Assembly (NCBI RefSeq): GCF_007748175.1
Contig: NZ_CP037422.1
Span: 4,728,334-4,792,333 of the forward strand
Reading direction: 5' to 3'
Source of the DNA: Gimesia aquarii
Lineage (GTDB): Bacteria; Planctomycetota; Planctomycetia; Planctomycetales; Planctomycetaceae
Length of the DNA: 64,000 nt
The notes under the pieces are model-generated. The model was not told where the DNA came from and searched no databases. It worked only from the letters and a program-made list of their open reading frames with translations. The stretch's first letter is position 1. The number at the start of each line of letters is the position of its first letter. The position numbers and the translations under genes are program-made. Shown one piece after another: positions 8,723 through 18,158 of the stretch.

Positions 8723-10108
8723 ATGAGTTATGATTCAATCATCATTGGTGCTGGCCTCTCCGGGTTGGCTGCTGGAATCCGGCTGGCCTATTATGGGAAG
8801 CAGGTGTGCATTCTTGAAAGGCACACCACGATTGGTGGGCTGAACTCATTTTATCGCCTGCGAGGTCGAAATCACGATGTGGGTCTGCACGCCGTCACCA
8901 ACTACTCCCCTCCTGGTGGTAAGCGAGGACCACTCAATAAAATTCTCAGGCAGCTTCGTTTTCAATGGGAAGATTTCGACTTAAGCCCACAATGCGGTTC
9001 CTCGGTTGTTTTCCCAGGACATACACTACGCTTTAACAATCAATTCGATTATTTTGAAGCACAAATCGCCGAACAGTTTCCGCAGCAGATTGATGGCTTT
9101 CGTAATCTGGTTACGGAGATCGACACACACAATATCGGTGATCTGGGACAAACCTGGATCTCTGCCCGTGAACGCATGGCGGCTCACATTTCTGATCCAC
9201 TCCTGATCAATATGCTGCTTTGCCCGCTCATGTTTTATGGGAGCCCTTCCGAACACGATATGGATTTCAACCAGTTCGTCATTATGTTTCGCAGTATTTA
9301 TCAGGAAGGATTTGCCCGTCCTTATAAAGGGATTCGACTGATTCTCAAAAACCTGGTAAAAAAGTTTAAATCTTTGGGAGGCGAACTCAAACTACGGGCC
9401 GGTGTGAAGCAACTTCTGACGGATGGAAATCATATTTCAGGTGTCATGCTCGATGATGGTCAGGTCCTCGAAGCAAACAATGTGCTTTCTTCAGCCGGTT
9501 CCGCGGAAACATTAGAAATGTGCGGCTCAGACGTGCCTCAAGATGATCGATTTACTCCCGGTGAAATTTCGTTTGTTGAAACAATTTCCGTTCTCGATCG
9601 GCAACCAGCCGAACTGGGACACGACGAAACGATCGTGTTCTATAATGACTCAGAAGACTTCTACTATGAGCAGTCAAAAGAACCGGTCGACATCCGCAGT
9701 GGCATCATCTGCTCTCCCAATAACTTTGAATACAATCAGCCATTGGAAGAGGGATCGATCCGGATCACAGCTCTGGCAAATCCCGATTATTGGATGAGTC
9801 TGCCTGAGGAAAAATACATCGCGGAGAAAGAACATTGGTATGACCAGATTCTGAAGTCATCACTGAGGTTCATCCCTGATTTCCGCCCTAATGTGACCGA
9901 CATCGATACCTTCACTCCGCGGACCATCAAAAAATTCACCGGTCACATTAATGGTTGTGTTTATGGGGCACCTCAGAAAATACTGGACGGCACAACGCCG
10001 TTCAATAATTTATTCCTGTGTGGTACTGATCAGGGGTTTCTGGGAATTATTGGTTCCATGCTCTCTGGAATCAGCATCGCGAATCTCCATTTACTCAACC
10101 CGAAATGA
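8723..10108 (+). CDS. FAD-dependent oxidoreductase, phytoene desaturase-like
   Basis: The protein has 461 residues and no signal peptide. The N-terminal Rossmann dinucleotide-binding motif is IIIGAGLSGLAAGIRLA (residues 6-22), followed by ERHTTIGGLN, the second FAD contact typical of CrtI-type amine oxidase-like enzymes. The C-terminus has LFLCGTDQGFLGIIGSMLSG, the usual FAD-binding end of this family. The family introduces or isomerises double bonds in long hydrophobic chains. Position directly after the ACP gene suggests that it acts on an ACP-bound or released acyl chain instead of a carotenoid, but no phytoene synthase is nearby to test this. The exact substrate cannot be read from sequence. 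Confidence 0.85.
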   Translation: MSYDSIIIGAGLSGLAAGIRLAYYGKQVCILERHTTIGGLNSFYRLRGRNHDVGLHAVTNYSPPGGKRGPLNKILRQLRFQWEDFDLSPQCGSSVVFPGHTLRFNNQFDYFEAQIAEQFPQQIDGFRNLVTEIDTHNIGDLGQTWISARERMAAHISDPLLINMLLCPLMFYGSPSEHDMDFNQFVIMFRSIYQEGFARPYKGIRLILKNLVKKFKSLGGELKLRAGVKQLLTDGNHISGVMLDDGQVLEANNVLSSAGSAETLEMCGSDVPQDDRFTPGEISFVETISVLDRQPAELGHDETIVFYNDSEDFYYEQSKEPVDIRSGIICSPNNFEYNQPLEEGSIRITALANPDYWMSLPEEKYIAEKEHWYDQILKSSLRFIPDFRPNVTDIDTFTPRTIKKFTGHINGCVYGAPQKILDGTTPFNNLFLCGTDQGFLGIIGSMLSGISIANLHLLNPK

Positions 10109-10358
10109 ACGTTTTGGCGGTCGAGAAAGATGCTGTACTCTTGAATCATCATCTGAGAAAAGAGACACATTTTTCCGCTACTACTTGTTGAATTGTCACA
10201 CTTTTGTCACAGCATCCTGAATTGCTCCGGTTTAGTAGACAAAGTCTTGAAATTTCGATAAACAAGAGAAGCATTGTGATAGAGTACATGCAGGATATGT
10301 GAGGTCTCGCTATCCCTTCTTTTCTAATCTGCTGAACTGGATACGACGCTGAGTAATT

Positions 10359-11786
10359 ATGCCCAAAGATTTTTTGAAAGACGCAAAAGACGAATATGAT
10401 GTCATTGTCATCGGCAGTGGTTTGGCGGGGATGACGTCTGCCAACATTCTGGCTCGACAAGGATATTCCGTACTACTTTTGGAGCATCATTACCAACTCG
10501 GTGGGATGGCGACCTGGTTCAAACGCCAGAACGGTCATATTTTTGATATCTCCCTGCACGGCTTCCCCTATGGAATGCTCAAGAGTTGCCGTAAATATTG
10601 GACACAGGAAATCGCTGATTCGATCGTTCCCTTGAGAGGGGTTCGGTTTGAAAACCCGCAGTTTTCTTTGGAGACCACTTTTACTCGCGAAGACTTTACG
10701 CGATTGCTGATCGAAAAATTCGGCATCGAATCGGAAACAGTCAAAAACTTTTTCGATACGGCCCGTAAGATGAACTTCTTTGATGACCAGGGCAAAACCA
10801 CTCGCGAACTATTCGAGGAATTCTTCCCCGGTCGAGACGACGTTGTGCGTCTGCTGATGGAACCCATTTCCTACGCCAACGGATCGACACTGGAAGACCC
10901 CGCCATTACCTATGGAATTGTGTTTTCCAATTTCATGCAGAAAGGTGTTTACACCTTTCGTGGTGGGACTGACCGACTTGTCAAACTGATTAAAGCCGAG
11001 ATGGAACACAACGGTGTCGACGTGCGAATTCGGACTCAGGTCGAGAAAATCGAAGTTACGCCCGATCGCAGAGTGACCGGTGTTGTCGTTAACGGACGGC
11101 GTATTGGTTGTAAAGCCATCATGTCGAACTCCAATATCAAAGGTACGATTCTGAATCTCGTCGGCGAAGAACACTTCGATCAGGAATTCGTTGAGGAAGC
11201 CAAAGCCGTTCGGCTCAACAACAGCAGCACTCAGGTTTACATCGCTTTGAAGCCGGGAGATGAACTTGATTTCTGTGGTGATCTTCTCTTCCATTCAGAA
11301 CACAATGGTTTTGATATTAAAGCCATGCTCAGTAAAGATGTCAGCAGCCGGACATTCTCGTTCTATTATCCGGAGACACGGCCAGGAAGCGATCGTTCTC
11401 TTATCGTCTCTTCTACGAATGCTAACTTCCGAGACTGGGCCGACCTGCCTGAAGAGCAATACGAAACCGATAAAGCGCATCTGATTGAAACCACTCTTGA
11501 TTGTCTCGAACAATACGTGCCCAACATTCGGGATCGGGTGGACCATCTCGAAGCATCCACCCCGCGTACCTTCCAACGCTATACACAGCATCTTCAGGGT
11601 GCTTCCTTCGGTACAAAATTCGAAGGGCTGAAAATCAGCAAAGAACTGCCCGAGCAGATTGAAGGCTTGTATCACGCCGGCTCCGTCGGCATTATCATGT
11701 CGGGGTGGTTGGGAGCAGTCAATTACGGCGTGATCGTCAGCAATGATGTTGATAAATTTTTGACGCCTGCGGCCGCTCGTATCTGA
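10359..11786 (+). CDS. Second FAD-dependent oxidoreductase, CrtI-like
   Basis: The 475-residue protein is related in layout to the previous one but clearly diverged. The FAD-binding motif [18 protein letters not shown] lies at residues 15-32, followed by [13 protein letters not shown]. The C-terminal part has [19 protein letters not shown], the family's second FAD contact. A 250-base gap separates it from the upstream oxidoreductase and may hold its own promoter. Two such enzymes beside a KAS, an ACP and a FabZ resemble the desaturase-rich gene sets discussed for ladderane and polyene lipids. That comparison is inference; reaction and substrate are unknown. Confidence 0.85.
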   Translation: MPKDFLKDAKDEYDVIVIGSGLAGMTSANILARQGYSVLLLEHHYQLGGMATWFKRQNGHIFDISLHGFPYGMLKSCRKYWTQEIADSIVPLRGVRFENPQFSLETTFTREDFTRLLIEKFGIESETVKNFFDTARKMNFFDDQGKTTRELFEEFFPGRDDVVRLLMEPISYANGSTLEDPAITYGIVFSNFMQKGVYTFRGGTDRLVKLIKAEMEHNGVDVRIRTQVEKIEVTPDRRVTGVVVNGRRIGCKAIMSNSNIKGTILNLVGEEHFDQEFVEEAKAVRLNNSSTQVYIALKPGDELDFCGDLLFHSEHNGFDIKAMLSKDVSSRTFSFYYPETRPGSDRSLIVSSTNANFRDWADLPEEQYETDKAHLIETTLDCLEQYVPNIRDRVDHLEASTPRTFQRYTQHLQGASFGTKFEGLKISKELPEQIEGLYHAGSVGIIMSGWLGAVNYGVIVSNDVDKFLTPAAARI

Positions 11787-11837
11787 TTCACTTTCAGTGC
11801 TAAACCAATTTCAAGATAAAAGAAACGGAACGATCTC

Positions 11838-12263
11838 GTGAATCTGGATGATATCAAAGCCTGCATTCCTCACCGCGAACCTTTTTTATGGCTGGATGAA
11901 ATCGTCTCGCTGGAAGAAAACGGAATTCATGCCCGGAAATTAGTTTCTCCCGATTCTGATTTCTTTCAAGGTCATTATCCTGACAACCCGATTCTGCCAG
12001 GTGTTTTTCTTTGTGAAGCGGCTATGCAGGCATCTGCTGTGTTTATCGCAAAATTGGGTGTTGAAACCGGCGATAAAGTTCCCGTGGCAACCCGCTTGAA
12101 TAACACCAAGTTTCGACGCATGGTGAAGCCAGGGGAAACGTTGGACATCCATGTGAACTTAAAGGAACGTTTAGGGGCAGCCTACTTTTTTACAGGTAAG
12201 ATTATGGTCGGCGATGAGACCGCCGCCCGACTGGAGTTCGCTGTCACCGCGACCGATAAATAA
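11838..12263 (+). CDS. FabZ-like 3-hydroxyacyl-ACP dehydratase
   Basis: The product is a 141-residue hotdog-fold protein, the normal length for FabZ. The catalytic pair is visible as His46 in GHYPDNPILPG and Glu60 in FLCEAAMQAS; the 14-residue spacing is the one known for FabZ. The N-terminal IPHREPFLWLDEIV matches the family start (IPHRYPFLLVD). The start is a GTG at 11838. It would dehydrate the beta-hydroxy intermediate of the chain made by the cluster's synthase. A dedicated ketoreductase is missing from the cluster, so that step would come from the housekeeping FabG. The gene ends the plus-strand cluster and converges on the PQQ-propeller gene. Confidence 0.9.
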   Translation: MNLDDIKACIPHREPFLWLDEIVSLEENGIHARKLVSPDSDFFQGHYPDNPILPGVFLCEAAMQASAVFIAKLGVETGDKVPVATRLNNTKFRRMVKPGETLDIHVNLKERLGAAYFFTGKIMVGDETAARLEFAVTATDK

Positions 12264-12292
12264 ATCGGATACGCGGCCACCCTTCAGGCAGA

Positions 12293-13573
12293 CTACGGTT
12301 TTTTATTTTCAATCCGATACAAGTGAGTCGGTGTTCGCAGAATAATCGACTTCCCGGCCACTGCCAGTGAAGAGATGCAGCCATCATCCAATTTGTTCGC
12401 CGCCAGTTCTTCATATTTCTTCGAAGGTTTGATGACGCGCGTTAAGCCTGTCTTGTCGGCCATATAAATTTTACCATCGGCATAAATGGGTGAAGCTGAA
12501 AAGGCACTCCGTGCCATCCGTTCTTTCCAGATCAGTTTTCCGGTCTTCGCATCCAGACAAGAAGCGATCCCTTTATCATCCACCATAAACAGCATCCCGT
12601 CGATTAAGAGCTGGGAAGGTTTTGAAGGGATTCCTTTTTGCTCGATCCATTTCACATGCGATTCGGTCACATCACCTTTACCACTCGGACTGACGGCGTA
12701 TAAATGCGCTTTACCAAACCCGGTACCAATGTAAATCTTTTCGCCGTCATACAGCGGACGATTCGCAGCCGAATGTTGTGGGTAATAAAACTTCCAATAC
12801 TCGTCTCCCGTGAGTGGGTTGTAGGAGACCGTTGCTTTTGCCGCCGGACTGATTAACTGCACGCGCCCTTCATGCTCAATAACCCGAGGCGTCGCGAACG
12901 CTTTTTTGAAGTCGCCGTTCTTGGTTTTGTAATCGATGTCGCGATCTTTTTTCCAGACTTCCTTCCCCGTTTTCTTGTCGAGTGCAACGACATACTGATA
13001 GTCATAACCATCAAATTGCAAGATAAGCAGATTCTTGTAAATGATCGGCGATGATCCCGCACCCCGCCAGTGATTGCAGGGATAATCCCGACGTGACCAG
13101 AGAACATCCCCTGTTTTGGTATCCAGACACGCGGTTCCATAAGCACCGTAATGCACATAGATCCGACCCTCTTCAATCACTGGTGTGCTTGAAGCATGTG
13201 AATTGCTGGGGTCAATGTATTGTGGCTTCTCGACATCAAAGATTTTTTTGTCGTGGAGAATCTTGCCACTGTTCATATCAACGCAGACAACGCCCAATTC
13301 TTTACCATCTTTTGTCGCTGTTGTTACCCAGACTTGATCTTTCCAAACGACCGGTGATGACCAGGCGCGACCATGAATGGGTGTTTTCCAGACGATATTT
13401 TCTTTCTCACTCCACTTCACAGGCAGTCCAGTCGCCTTCGAAGTTCCATCTGCGTGAGGCCCGCGAAACTGATTCCAGTATGGTTCTTCGGCAGAGGCAA
13501 CCATGGCTGTTGAAATCAAGGTGGCAACGCAGGTGAAAGCGGAGAACAGAGATCGTATTTTTATCGCAGCCAT
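12293..13573 (-). CDS. Secreted PQQ-repeat beta-propeller protein
   Basis: This 426-residue protein has a signal peptide (residues 1-28, ending MVASAEE) and then NQFRGPHADGTS, the usual start of planctomycete PQQ-like (BamB-type) propellers. Repeated blades carry the Ala/Gly-rich tryptophan motif (LDTKTGDVLWSR, LDKKTGKEVWKK, LDAKTGKLIWKE). Related proteins are predicted periplasmic and of unknown function; PQQ binding should not be assumed because the quinoprotein catalytic residues are not evident. The start has AGGA eleven bases upstream. A second paralogue-type propeller sits at 29630-30997 in this window. Confidence 0.88.
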   Translation of the reverse strand: MAAIKIRSLFSAFTCVATLISTAMVASAEEPYWNQFRGPHADGTSKATGLPVKWSEKENIVWKTPIHGRAWSSPVVWKDQVWVTTATKDGKELGVVCVDMNSGKILHDKKIFDVEKPQYIDPSNSHASSTPVIEEGRIYVHYGAYGTACLDTKTGDVLWSRRDYPCNHWRGAGSSPIIYKNLLILQFDGYDYQYVVALDKKTGKEVWKKDRDIDYKTKNGDFKKAFATPRVIEHEGRVQLISPAAKATVSYNPLTGDEYWKFYYPQHSAANRPLYDGEKIYIGTGFGKAHLYAVSPSGKGDVTESHVKWIEQKGIPSKPSQLLIDGMLFMVDDKGIASCLDAKTGKLIWKERMARSAFSASPIYADGKIYMADKTGLTRVIKPSKKYEELAANKLDDGCISSLAVAGKSIILRTPTHLYRIENKKP

Positions 13574-13748
13574 TGCTGATTCCTGAGTTGAAGAATAATG
13601 AAGCAGGAAGGAAAACAGGAGTCGATCTGCGGTAACAATAAACGCAGAATCAAAGGGTAATAACTAAAGGAAGTTAAGTAGCAAGGGGCGTTTCCCCTGC
13701 TATTCTGATTATAAGAGCCGCCACACCCGATGCAATTGAAAAGCGCCT

Positions 13749-14255
13749 TCAATCTGATTCTGAAGATTCTTTACGAACGAATTCGACGTCAATTATATCC
13801 TCTTCTTTTACGGAAGGCCCCGGCTGTGTAAAGTCCTGAAATCCTCCGCTACCAGACTGAAAACTGGATTGAGCCTGAACCTGCATCATCGCCCGGTGTT
13901 TCACCCATTCACCCACTCTGACTTTCAGTAATTCTCGAAATGCGGGAATCAAAAGACTGAATCCCACCAGATCAGTCATAATCCCGGGAGTGATTAAAAA
14001 CGCGCCAGCAATCAAAATCATCAACCCATCCAGTAGCACTCCCGTTGGAGGTTGTCCTTGTACCATATTCTGTTGGATTTTCTTCCACGCCTGCGAACCC
14101 TGCTTCCGCGCCAGCCAGGCACCCAGAATTCCCGTCACGACTACCAATCCAAACGTAACGGTAGGACTGGTCAGCGAACTGAACCACAATAGCAGCCAGA
14201 GTTCTGCCAAAGGAATGATCGTGAATAAAAGAAACAGCCGTAACAGCACAATCAA
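13749..14255 (-). CDS. fxsA: FxsA family membrane protein
   Basis: The 168-residue protein matches FxsA: an N-terminal span with IIPLAELWLLLW, a second span (VTFGLVVVTGILGAWLARKQG) and the conserved GLLILIAGAFLITPGIMTD-type segment, here LMILIAGAFLITPGIMTDL, near residues 79-97. The C-terminal tail is soluble. The E. coli homologue affects phage T7 exclusion by F plasmid, but the general cellular role is unknown. The start given is a TTG; a GTG two codons later is an alternative, and neither has a strong ribosome binding site. Confidence 0.85.
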   Translation of the reverse strand: MIVLLRLFLLFTIIPLAELWLLLWFSSLTSPTVTFGLVVVTGILGAWLARKQGSQAWKKIQQNMVQGQPPTGVLLDGLMILIAGAFLITPGIMTDLVGFSLLIPAFRELLKVRVGEWVKHRAMMQVQAQSSFQSGSGGFQDFTQPGPSVKEEDIIDVEFVRKESSESD

Positions 14256-15302
14256 CTACCAATCGTTTAAGATTACAAAAGACACTCATGGCTATTCTAT
14301 ACCAAACAGATGTTGCTGAACATCCCCACTCTTCTGATCCCAGAAAGGATTTCATTGAACGAATTCTCAAAAATTTCACAACCAGCCGCGCTCATCGTGA
14401 TATCAGGACAGGGGCTAATCTCAAATGGCCTTTCAGTTTGAAGTCATATCAGGTGAAATCTCCTTCCCCATTTTCAGTACTTATTTTCAACTTGACACCG
14501 CCGCGCCTCTGACGAAATTACTCACTTCTGCGTCGCGCGCGCGAGTGAAAAATTTCTGGATGCTGAATTTATATTCTCCTGCTGATGTTATCACTATAAA
14601 ACCCGCTCGTTTGAGCAAGAATTTCGTTGGCAAGCTAGAAACCGGTTTCCAATTTTCACTACTTTTTGTACTCAATTTGACTCTGGCAGAGCATAATTCA
14701 GCGATCCACTGGTCACGAAAGTACCAACTCCGAGACATTAAGGCGCATAAGTCAAACTTGACCAACCTGCGCCATTTACAAAGATAGTCAAATCTCAACC
14801 AACAAACCTTCCCCCAACCAGAAAGCAGATCCAAATTACGAAAAACGAAACACCACACCGTAGACTTCTTTTCCAAAAGCGTCAAATAAAACCCGTAGTG
14901 TGAAGAGAGCAGACTCTCTCCCTACAGAGGTGATACAAAACCCGTTCGAAACGATTCTATCTGATATCACTCGATAACGCAGAGATGAAAATAAAGCAGG
15001 TGTTATTAGAGCAGGGGAGTAATGGCTGGGAGATATGACCTGAATAGAACGGTAGCAGAGCAGTTTATTGCGACGAGCTGATCTCTTGAAAATCTTCACC
15101 ACGAACGACACAAAACGCACGAAAAGAAATTTTGTGAAACTCGCTTGAATATGGCATGAACAGCGACAGATACAAAAAAGCCAGGCTCCATTTTCTCATC
15201 AATATTATCAATAACTTCTTGTTTTGTGATCAGTTAGATATTTAATTCGCGGTTTCCATGTAGAACAAGGTTATCTTCTCTAAAACAGAAAGATACGACA
15301 TC
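14256..15302. other. Gene-free stretch with dyad and repeat sequence
   Basis: Over a kilobase here carries no gene I can support. Open frames of up to 132 codons occur on both strands (14425-14787 plus, 14487-14885 minus), but they overlap each other and show no domain or ribosome binding site. A perfect 12-bp palindrome GAAACCGGTTTC is at 14638-14649. One copy of a CACGAA-type dispersed repeat lies at 15098-15126. The stretch may be decayed or repeat DNA. Confidence 0.5.
15098..15126 (+). repeat. Dispersed CCACGAA...CACGAAA repeat copy
   Basis: The sequence begins ACCACGAACGACAC and ends GCACGAAAAG. It resembles two copies at 54605-54633 and 54731-54757, the latter inverted. Such periodic CACGAA intergenic repeats occur widely in environmental bacterial genomes; origin and role are unknown. 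Confidence 0.5.
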
Positions 15303-15683
15303 ATGGCATGGCAATACGATAAAGTGTCCGCGCATCAAGCACCCTCCGTGCTTTCCCAACTCGAGGATAAAATGGACGGCTTGGGACATTATGCTGCCCT
15401 TGGAGCTAAGACTGCTGCGGCAGATGCACGTCATGACCTCGCACGTGCGTTCATATTTTAGAATGAAGATATTTCTGAGGTACCATCCGCGTCGCCTAAT
15501 GGTCCTTGGGCAAAACAGGTCTGGTCAACCGTCGAGAACTTCTCGACCATTTGCGATGACATCCGCGATAAATTAAATGAACTACAAAGCAATTTAACAT
15601 CAAAAGCATTCTTCGCAAAACTTATGCACACAGATGCTAAATACCAGTCTTCACATTTTGCGCTTTACTGCCCGGTTGGGTAG
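15303..15683 (+). pseudogene. Small reading frame interrupted by one in-frame TAG
   Basis: From an ATG at 15303 the frame gives 52 residues (starting MAWQYDKVSAHQAPSVL), then a TAG at 15459-15461, then 73 more open codons in the same frame (including WSTVENFSTICDDIRDKL) to a second TAG at 15681. Both halves look protein-like and helical. No recognised domain is present and the ribosome binding site is weak (AGAAAGA). It ends 116 bases before the subtilase gene on the same strand. It may be a pseudogene with a nonsense mutation, a read-through gene, or chance; the open second half has roughly a few percent chance of arising at random. Confidence 0.45.
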
Positions 15684-15799
15684 AGCGTTGTTAATAGGCT
15701 GCGTTATCCAATTCGAATCGTAACATTACAGTGCGCTCTCTTAGAGCCTTCTTACACGTCTATCGTCAATTAATCGCTTATTTTCAGGAGAACTATATC

Positions 15800-17173
15800 A
15801 TGACTGACAAACCAACTTTTTCGATTCCAGATGGTGCTCAAGAAACTACTGGCCGACATATTGTAACGTTTCGTGACGAGTCTGAATCTGAAGGGATGTC
15901 TCTATTGAGCACTAAGTGCGGTGTCTCAAAAATGCTACCAAACGCAGCGGACTATTCCAAATCTGCACTTGATATAGACGAAATTGAAAATGCTGGAGGG
16001 GCAATGTTTCCGATGCTTGGAGTTGCGGTTGTAACACTTGAGGACGATGCGCTTGACAATGCAATGAGCGTAGCGGGTAGTGATGGAGCGATTATGGATG
16101 TAGAACCAGAACGAATATATTATGCACTTTCAGAAGACGATGATCTCAATGAATCATATTTACGTTACTTAAATGGGTACCGGGACGGGGTTAACGCGTT
16201 CTACGATCATGCGGTTGGCTTTGCAGATGAAGATGTAGAGAAAATTGAAGTGGCCATTGCTTTCGAAGACGATATGCAATCAACATGGGGGCTGAAAGCG
16301 ACTCAGGTTCTAGCTTCTCGGTACACTGGTAAAGGTATCAAAGTGGCTGTCTTAGATACCGGGATGGATGTGGATCCGGTGCATCCTGATTTTCGAGGAC
16401 GGAGTATCACCCAGAAGTCCTTTATTTCTGGTGAAACTGTCCAGGATAACAATGGGCATGGTACACACTGTATCGGAACAGCATGCGGACGTAAGGATTT
16501 AAATGGGCGGCGATACGGAGTTGCTGGAGATGCAGAAATCTTTGTCGGCAAAGTCCTTAGTAATGCGGGGAGTGGTCGTTCTGCTGGTATCTTTGCTGGA
16601 ATGGAGTGGGCTATTAACAATGGGTGTCAGGTGATTTCGATGTCATTGGGAAATCGTGTGCCAACACCTTCAACTGCTTATGAAGCAATTGGTCGGCGAG
16701 CCCTGCTAAACGGGAGCCTGATCATTGCCGCTGCTGGCAACCACAGGATGATAGGAAACAGTGATGGATCTTTCCCTGGTACAGTGGGACAACCGGCAAA
16801 CAGCAGTTCGATTATGGCTGTGGCGGCAGTCAATAATCGACTAGGACTTGCCTCTTTTTCATGTAAATCGGGAGCATCTTCTGGTTCAAGTGTTGATATA
16901 GCGGCACCAGGAGTTAATATTTATTCATCCGTTCCTGATCCGTTTCCATCGAATATTCAGCCATCTGATTTCGGCAGATCTTGGCCACCTAGGTACCATG
17001 CTATTTCTGGTACTAGCATGGCTACGCCTCACGTCTCAGGCATTGCTGCACTCTATTCTGAAGCATATCAAGCCTGTGGTGCACAGCTATGGCAACTTTT
17101 GGTTTCACAAGCTAGCCCTCTGAACCTGCCAACGGCTGACGTTGGATCAGGCTTAGTTCAGGCACCAGTATAA
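15800..17173 (+). CDS. S8 family subtilisin-like serine protease, no signal peptide
   Basis: I start this at the ATG at 15800 because CAGGAG lies nine bases upstream; the frame extends to 15731 without a better signal. The protein has 457 residues. An I9-like propeptide region (GRHIVTFRDES, ending IMDVEPERIYYAL) precedes the catalytic domain. The triad is Asp186 (VAVLDTGMD), His220 (NGHGTHCIGTA) and Ser406 (SGTSMATPHVSG); the oxyanion Asn is in AAAGNH. There is no signal peptide or membrane span, so it is predicted to be cytoplasmic or exported by a non-Sec route. A small inhibitor-like gene follows 151 bases later. Target unknown. Confidence 0.9.
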   Translation: MTDKPTFSIPDGAQETTGRHIVTFRDESESEGMSLLSTKCGVSKMLPNAADYSKSALDIDEIENAGGAMFPMLGVAVVTLEDDALDNAMSVAGSDGAIMDVEPERIYYALSEDDDLNESYLRYLNGYRDGVNAFYDHAVGFADEDVEKIEVAIAFEDDMQSTWGLKATQVLASRYTGKGIKVAVLDTGMDVDPVHPDFRGRSITQKSFISGETVQDNNGHGTHCIGTACGRKDLNGRRYGVAGDAEIFVGKVLSNAGSGRSAGIFAGMEWAINNGCQVISMSLGNRVPTPSTAYEAIGRRALLNGSLIIAAAGNHRMIGNSDGSFPGTVGQPANSSSIMAVAAVNNRLGLASFSCKSGASSGSSVDIAAPGVNIYSSVPDPFPSNIQPSDFGRSWPPRYHAISGTSMATPHVSGIAALYSEAYQACGAQLWQLLVSQASPLNLPTADVGSGLVQAPV

Positions 17174-17324
17174 TTGCGCGATATTGTAATTTTTGTTAAT
17201 CATTGCTTTTCACCTAAAAAATGTGATTTGACGAAAGCTCTCTGGACTTGCTAGCCGCTGATTCTGTTAAAATCTTGGTTACGGAACAGCGGCTATCTTT
17301 TCTAACTTAAAAATGGAGCGTTTT

Positions 17325-17543
17325 ATGTCAGTGGAAAAAGTCATAATTACTGTCGCAGACTCAGATGTTTCCTCAATTCAATCAGTGGCCGACAAACTTC
17401 GCTCGGAGGGGATGAAGGTCGACAATGTATTGTGTACGAGTGGGATTATTACAGGAGAAGTTTCGAAAGAAAACCGAGACAAACTGAAGTCTGTTAAAGG
17501 TGTTCTAGATGTTGAGCCCGATGAGGACATGCAAGCGATTTAA
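17325..17543 (+). CDS. Stand-alone I9-type subtilase inhibitor-like protein
   Basis: The 72-residue protein starts MSVEKVIITVADSDVSSIQ at an ATG with GGAG six bases upstream; the in-frame ATG at 17313 is less likely. Its ferredoxin-like pattern and C-terminal end VLDVEPDEDMQAI resemble the subtilisin propeptide family I9. The neighbouring protease propeptide ends in the very similar IMDVEPERIYYAL. Single-domain I9 proteins such as yeast proteinase B inhibitor 2 block or chaperone subtilases. I infer that this protein inhibits or helps fold the protease encoded just upstream. Some database relatives carry the name ketohydroxyglutarate aldolase, which I consider misleading for a protein this small. 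Confidence 0.7.
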   Translation: MSVEKVIITVADSDVSSIQSVADKLRSEGMKVDNVLCTSGIITGEVSKENRDKLKSVKGVLDVEPDEDMQAI

Positions 17544-17848
17544 AATAAGAAAACGAGGGGCGAACGGGATCCAAAGGGGCTGTATCTAATATTAGTTAAA
17601 GATCGAATTATGTTAACGCTATAAAACATAATTGGATCGCCAGGAGTGTTTAAAATAATAGCCCCAATTATAGCTGGTGAAGATTGGTGTTCGTTCCAAT
17701 TGAAAATGGCAGCGTGTTGGGGCAGATCCTTTGGAATTGCCTTGAGCGAAGTGTTACTAACCGGGAAACACTCATAATTTTTAATCTTACAAAGGAAAGA
17801 GGCAAGAACAGACGACATTGAACTCGCAAATTAGGAGGACCTATCGAA

Positions 17849-18037
17849 TCACTCAGCGCGGTTTTCAGAAAGTTTCTTGTACTCTCTCTCAAGTTCATCA
17901 TACCTGGTCTCTAACTGGTCCAACCGCTGTTGTTGATCAGTTCGCGAAGCATTAATGAGCAATGAGGCGGAAATCAACAAATTTACGATGATAAGCAGCC
18001 AAATTAGTGTCAGATGTTTTTTGCGGTTGTCATTCAT
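17849..18037 (-). CDS. Small membrane protein with coiled-coil tail
   Basis: The 62-residue protein has a basic N-terminus, one membrane span (LIWLLIIVNLLISASLLI, about residues 12-29) and a charged helical tail (RLDQLETRYDELEREYKKL) with heptad spacing. A GAGG ribosome binding site lies five bases before the ATG. The layout looks like a FtsL/FtsB-style bitopic protein, but I do not recognise the family and division or protein-assembly roles are only guesses. Confidence 0.6.
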   Translation of the reverse strand: MNDNRKKHLTLIWLLIIVNLLISASLLINASRTDQQQRLDQLETRYDELEREYKKLSENRAE

Positions 18038-18158
18038 CTAGGCCTCACTCAGCAAAATCTATGACTAAGGTTTTCCAATTCGATCATAACCATTTTTTAT
18101 CGTGCGACCAAACGGAAGGCATAAAGCTGTCTAGTAAAGGGGAATTTACCGGACAACA

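Noticed and set aside
14425-14885. Overlapping frames of 120 (plus) and 132 (minus) codons
   Set aside because: They lie on opposite strands of the same DNA, lack start signals and domains, and look like non-coding repeat sequence.
17540-17818. 92-codon minus-strand frame after the inhibitor gene
   Set aside because: No ribosome binding site or domain.
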